In this document: positions 60,993 to 64,000 of the stretch, piece after piece
How positions within the stretch are numbered: position 1 is the first letter of the stretch
Layout: each line of letters starts with the position of its first letter
DNA from: JAHJQZ01 sp963667595
GTDB lineage: Bacteria; Pseudomonadota; Alphaproteobacteria; Rhizobiales; Devosiaceae
Direction of reading: 5' to 3'
Length of the DNA: 64,000 bases
NCBI GenBank assembly: GCA_963667595.2
Contig: CAXXWD010000001.1
Span: forward strand, 1,612,001 to 1,676,000
The notes under the pieces: model-generated
What the model saw: only the letters and a program-made list of their open reading frames with translations
Database searches by the model: none
Told to the model about the DNA's origin: nothing
Made by a program: the position numbers and the translations under genes

Positions 60993-61127
60993 GGGGCGCT
61001 TTCGGGGTCGACCTGCGAGCGGTGTGGCAATCCACCGGCGCCTCAACGCGCGTCAGGATCGATGGATTGCCGCGTTTAGCGTCAATCACGCGTCATGACG
61101 ACACCGGGCGCCAAAACGTGAGCCGAT

Positions 61128-61973
61128 TCAGTCCAGCGGCTTTTTCATGAACGCCGCGAAGGCGTCGGCGTAGTCCTCGTGCCAGCGGGAAAGCGCGGGG
61201 CGGTTTTCGATCATGTCGAGCGCCTGCCAGAGAATGCGCTTGTTGTCCATTTCGGTGCTCGTCTCACCGTCCGGACAGATGATGTAGAAATCCTCGTTGT
61301 CGAGACGGTCGAAAAGATATCCGGCAACCTGATCGGCCGTCCAGGCGCCGGGACGATGTTCATGATCGCCGGTCGTCGTCCAGCCGGGCACGAGCAGATG
61401 GGCGGAGACCTTGCCCTCTTCACGCTGCCTGAGATCGCGGGCGAGGTTCATCGTATAGCCGTTGAGCGCCGCCTTGACGCTGTTGTAGGCGGGATTGCCC
61501 GGTGGATGGGTAATGCCCTGCTTCGAGCCGGTATTGACGATCAGTGCGGCCTCGTTTGCGGCGAGCATGGCCGGCAGGAAGGCGGAAATCCCGTTGAGGA
61601 CGCCGAAGAAGTTGACGTCGAAAACCCGGCGCCAGGTCTCGAGCGGATCGAGAATGCCGCCCGGACCGCCGTGTACGAACAGCGCGGCATTGTTCATCAA
61701 AAGGGCCGGCGTCCCCATGTCCTTGAGAACGCGGTCGGCCACCGTTTGGTAGGCGACCCGGTCGGAGACATCGATGTTGAAACCGGCGATCCTGACGCCC
61801 GGTGCGGCGTGCGTGCCAAGCTCCGCCTCGGCCTCGGCGAGTTTTCGGGCGTTGGTATCGATCAGGGCAAGGTGCAGACCGGCCGCGGCGAGGCGCTGTG
61901 CGACCGCCCGGCCAATCCCGCTGGCACCGCCTGTGATGACGGCCGTGCGTCCGTTCGTAAGGGCCCGATGCAT
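61128..61973 (-). CDS. Short-chain dehydrogenase/reductase
   Basis: 281 residues. TAVITGGASGIGRAVAQRLA is the coenzyme site, LMNNAALFVHGG replaces the NNAG, and VNTGSKQGITHPPGNPAYNS followed by VKAALNGYTMNLARDLRQRE holds Ser, Tyr and Lys. No substrate hint. ATG 61,973 lies 11 bases after GGAGAAA on the minus strand. Confidence 0.9.
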   Translation of the reverse strand: MHRALTNGRTAVITGGASGIGRAVAQRLAAAGLHLALIDTNARKLAEAEAELGTHAAPGVRIAGFNIDVSDRVAYQTVADRVLKDMGTPALLMNNAALFVHGGPGGILDPLETWRRVFDVNFFGVLNGISAFLPAMLAANEAALIVNTGSKQGITHPPGNPAYNSVKAALNGYTMNLARDLRQREEGKVSAHLLVPGWTTTGDHEHRPGAWTADQVAGYLFDRLDNEDFYIICPDGETSTEMDNKRILWQALDMIENRPALSRWHEDYADAFAAFMKKPLD

Positions 61974-62109
61974 GGGGTTTCTCCTTGCTGTCGCGTTTGT
62001 GTAGTCTTTTTATGCGGAGATTCGATCTATTGGCCAATGGCCGCCATGGGTATCCCGGAGATCGTGATCACGCCGAGCGCCCGGCAAAACCAATTGGGAG
62101 GTCCTCTTG

Positions 62110-62499
62110 ATGCCGACAACACGCGAGAAGCTTTCGCTTCTGTGGATATTTCTCTTTCTCAATTTCATCTTCTGCGATGTCTTCACCCTGTTCTACGCCC
62201 CCAGCCTGGGCGAATTGATGACAGGGGTCATGGGTGGCATGGTGATGGACCAATCCTTCCTGCTGATCTTCTCGATTCTGATGGAACTCGGCCTCGTCAT
62301 GGTGCTGGTGTCCCGGCTTGCTGCCTTTAATTACGCCCGCTGGGCCAATCTCGCCATCGGCGCCGCCCTTTTCGTCGTACAGGCAGGTTCGGTGCTGACC
62401 CCCGGCCTGACGATGCACTATGTTTTCTTCTCCTTGGTGGAGCTCGCAACCCTGCTCTGGATCCTCCTGACGGCCTGGAACTGGCGCGAAGAGGCCTGA
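62110..62499 (+). CDS. DUF6326-like membrane protein
   Basis: 129 residues with four transmembrane helices (LSLLWIFLFLNFIFCDVFTL, FLLIFSILMELGLVMVLVSR, LAIGAALFVVQAGSVLTPGL, YVFFSLVELATLLWILLTAW) and GGAGGTC before the ATG. Matches the pattern of DUF6326 proteins, small integral membrane proteins of unknown role. It stands alone between the SDR gene (minus) and typA. TTG 62,107 is a possible alternative start. Confidence 0.75.
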   Translation: MPTTREKLSLLWIFLFLNFIFCDVFTLFYAPSLGELMTGVMGGMVMDQSFLLIFSILMELGLVMVLVSRLAAFNYARWANLAIGAALFVVQAGSVLTPGLTMHYVFFSLVELATLLWILLTAWNWREEA

Positions 62500-62642
62500 T
62501 TCGCATCGAAACAGGACCTTTGGTCTTGTTTCCGTCACGACAACGGGATAGAGGACACGCTTCAAGTACATGAACGCGTGCAGGGATTGTTGTTGTCCGG
62601 CTGCGCGTGACATCAAATCCAGCCACAGATACGACCCGACCC

Positions 62643-64000
62643 ATGAAATTGCGCAATATCGCGATCATTGCCCATGTCGACCATGGCAAGACCACGCTGA
62701 TCGATGTTCTCCTCAAGCAGTCCGGTGCGTTTCGCGAGAACCAGCGGGTCGAAGAACGCATGATGGACTCCAACGACCTGGAGCGCGAGCGCGGCATCAC
62801 CATTCTGGCCAAGGTCACCTCGCTGATGTGGGGCGATACCCGCATCAACATCGTCGATACGCCCGGCCATGCCGATTTCGGCGGCGAGGTGGAGCGCATC
62901 CTGTCGATGGTCGACGGCGTGGTGGTTCTGGTCGACGCGGCCGAAGGGCCGATGCCGCAGACCAAGTTCGTGCTTTCCAAGGCGTTGGCGCTCGGGTTGA
63001 AGCCGATCGTTGCCATCAACAAGATCGACAAGCCGGACGAGCGCCATGTCGAGGTGCTCAACGAGGTGTTCGACCTGTTCGTGGCGCTCGACGCCCATGA
63101 GGAACAGCTCGATTTCCCGGTGCTTTACGGCTCGGCCAAGCAGGGCTGGATGGCGCACGATCCGCAAGGTCCAAAGGACACCATCGCGCCGCTCCTCGAT
63201 CTGGTGGTTTCCCACGTTAAGGAACCCGAGGTTGAAACCGGCCCGTTCCGCATGCTGGTGACGACCATCGAGCGCAATCCCTTCCTCGGCCGCATCCTCA
63301 CCGGCCGCATCCAGTCCGGCACCATCAAGTCCGGCGAACAGGTGCACGCGCTTCATCGCGACGGCAAGGAAGTCGAAAAGGGGCGCGTTTCCAAGGTGCT
63401 CGCCTTCCGCGGCCTCGAACGCCAGCCGATCGCCGCCGGCGAGGCGGGCGACATCGTCGCCATCGCCGGGCTCGAAACCGCGACCGTGGCCGATACCATT
63501 GCCGCCATGGAAATCTCCGACCCCATTGCGGCGCGGCCGATCGATCCGCCGACCCTTTCCATGACCTTCCGCATCAATGACGGTCCGTTCGCCGGTCGCG
63601 AGGGCGACAAGGTGCAGTCGCGCGTCATCCGCGAACGGCTGTTGCGTGAGACCGAGGGCAATGTCGCCATCAAGGTGACCATGGGCACCGACGCCGACAG
63701 TTTCGAAGTGGCGGGGCGCGGCGAATTGCAGCTTGCCGTTCTCATCGAAACCATGCGGCGCGAGGGATTCGAAATGACGGTCGGGCGTCCCCGCGTGCTG
63801 ATGCACGAGGAAAACGGGGTGACGCTCGAACCGATCGAGGAAGTCATCATCGACGTCGACGACGAGTTTTCCGGCGTGGTGGTGCAGAAACTGACCGAAC
63901 GCAAGGGCGACCTCATCGAAATGCGCCCCTCCGGCCACGGCCGCACCCGCTTGCGCCTGCACGTGCCGACGCGGGCTCTGATCGGCTATCAGTCGGAGCT
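62643..64000 (+). CDS. typA: Ribosome-associated GTPase TypA/BipA, partial (C-terminus beyond window end)
   Basis: 452 residues to the window edge. G1 AHVDHGKTTLID (residues about 10-21), switch region RERGITILAK, G3 IVDTPGHADF, G4 NKIDKP, then the EF-Tu domain 2 and EF-G-like domains (GPFAGREGDKVQSRVIRERL, VAGRGELQLAVLIETMRREG). Full length is about 605. TypA binds the ribosome and supports assembly and stress growth. The ATG is set by the conserved MKLRNIAIIAHVD. Confidence 0.97.
   Translation, partial: MKLRNIAIIAHVDHGKTTLIDVLLKQSGAFRENQRVEERMMDSNDLERERGITILAKVTSLMWGDTRINIVDTPGHADFGGEVERILSMVDGVVVLVDAAEGPMPQTKFVLSKALALGLKPIVAINKIDKPDERHVEVLNEVFDLFVALDAHEEQLDFPVLYGSAKQGWMAHDPQGPKDTIAPLLDLVVSHVKEPEVETGPFRMLVTTIERNPFLGRILTGRIQSGTIKSGEQVHALHRDGKEVEKGRVSKVLAFRGLERQPIAAGEAGDIVAIAGLETATVADTIAAMEISDPIAARPIDPPTLSMTFRINDGPFAGREGDKVQSRVIRERLLRETEGNVAIKVTMGTDADSFEVAGRGELQLAVLIETMRREGFEMTVGRPRVLMHEENGVTLEPIEEVIIDVDDEFSGVVVQKLTERKGDLIEMRPSGHGRTRLRLHVPTRALIGYQSE

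Noticed and set aside
62613..63962. 449-residue minus-strand frame opposite typA
   Set aside because: Antisense to the highly conserved GTPase gene, which is certain.

Overview
The window reads as one stretch of an alphaproteobacterial chromosome, most likely Hyphomicrobiales and possibly a Devosia-like genus. This is inferred from the gene order murA - DUF2948 - hisD - UPF0262/LMW phosphatase - infA - maf - yacG, from GTG/TTG starts, and from intergenic repeats of a type common in that order. Identifications come from reading translated sequence and motifs; no database search was run.

Region 1 (1 to about 28.8 kb) is a prophage-like element. It holds a partial brnT toxin gene, a zinc-finger/Toprim primase and a D5/SF3-type helicase, an iteron- and hairpin-rich gap, a P2-like contractile-tail operon (Z-like, V, W, J, I, two fibre genes, sheath, tube, E/E', tape measure, U, X, D) and a lysis cassette (DUF7940-like membrane protein, SAR-type GH24 endolysin, spanin-like pair, holin-like proteins). 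No terminase, portal or capsid gene lies between the replication genes and the tail genes, so the locus is tail-only as far as can be seen: a tailocin or a head-deleted prophage. The tail operon has two cargo insertions: an antisense pair of small envelope-protein genes between E' and the tape measure, and a three-gene ABC-three-component (ABC-3C) conflict system between U and X, bounded by a 29-bp imperfect inverted repeat. Other marks are a -1 slippery heptamer in gene E, a C-type-lectin-like fibre tip resembling retroelement-diversified tips (no reverse transcriptase or template seen), a duplicated gpD 3' end and a decayed Dam methylase.

Region 2 (28.8 to 30.4 kb) holds two antisense genes beside tRNA-Thr. 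One encodes a protein with a symmetric eight-cysteine C-terminus. The other is a secreted nuclease-like gene with an in-frame amber codon.

Region 3 (30.5 to 39.1 kb) is core chromosome: murA to yacG (including a UPF0262-LMW phosphatase fusion), a hipBA toxin-antitoxin pair with inverted-repeat operators, an SDR gene and tRNA-Phe. Region 4 (39,110-47,209) is a genomic island in tRNA-Phe with 18-bp att repeats. It carries a tyrosine integrase, a frameshifted serine recombinase, a repeat-tailed protein and an MmeI-like type IIG restriction-modification gene with three frameshifts; much of it is decayed.

Region 5 (47.2 to 64 kb) is chromosome again: a tripartite tricarboxylate transporter operon, a chemoreceptor, a TetR - DUF2271 - PepSY/flavodoxin reductase - ApbE flavin module, tRNA-Gly, a thioredoxin/TPR protein with LON-domain and Trm112 genes, an SDR gene, a DUF6326 membrane protein, and a typA/bipA gene cut by the window end.
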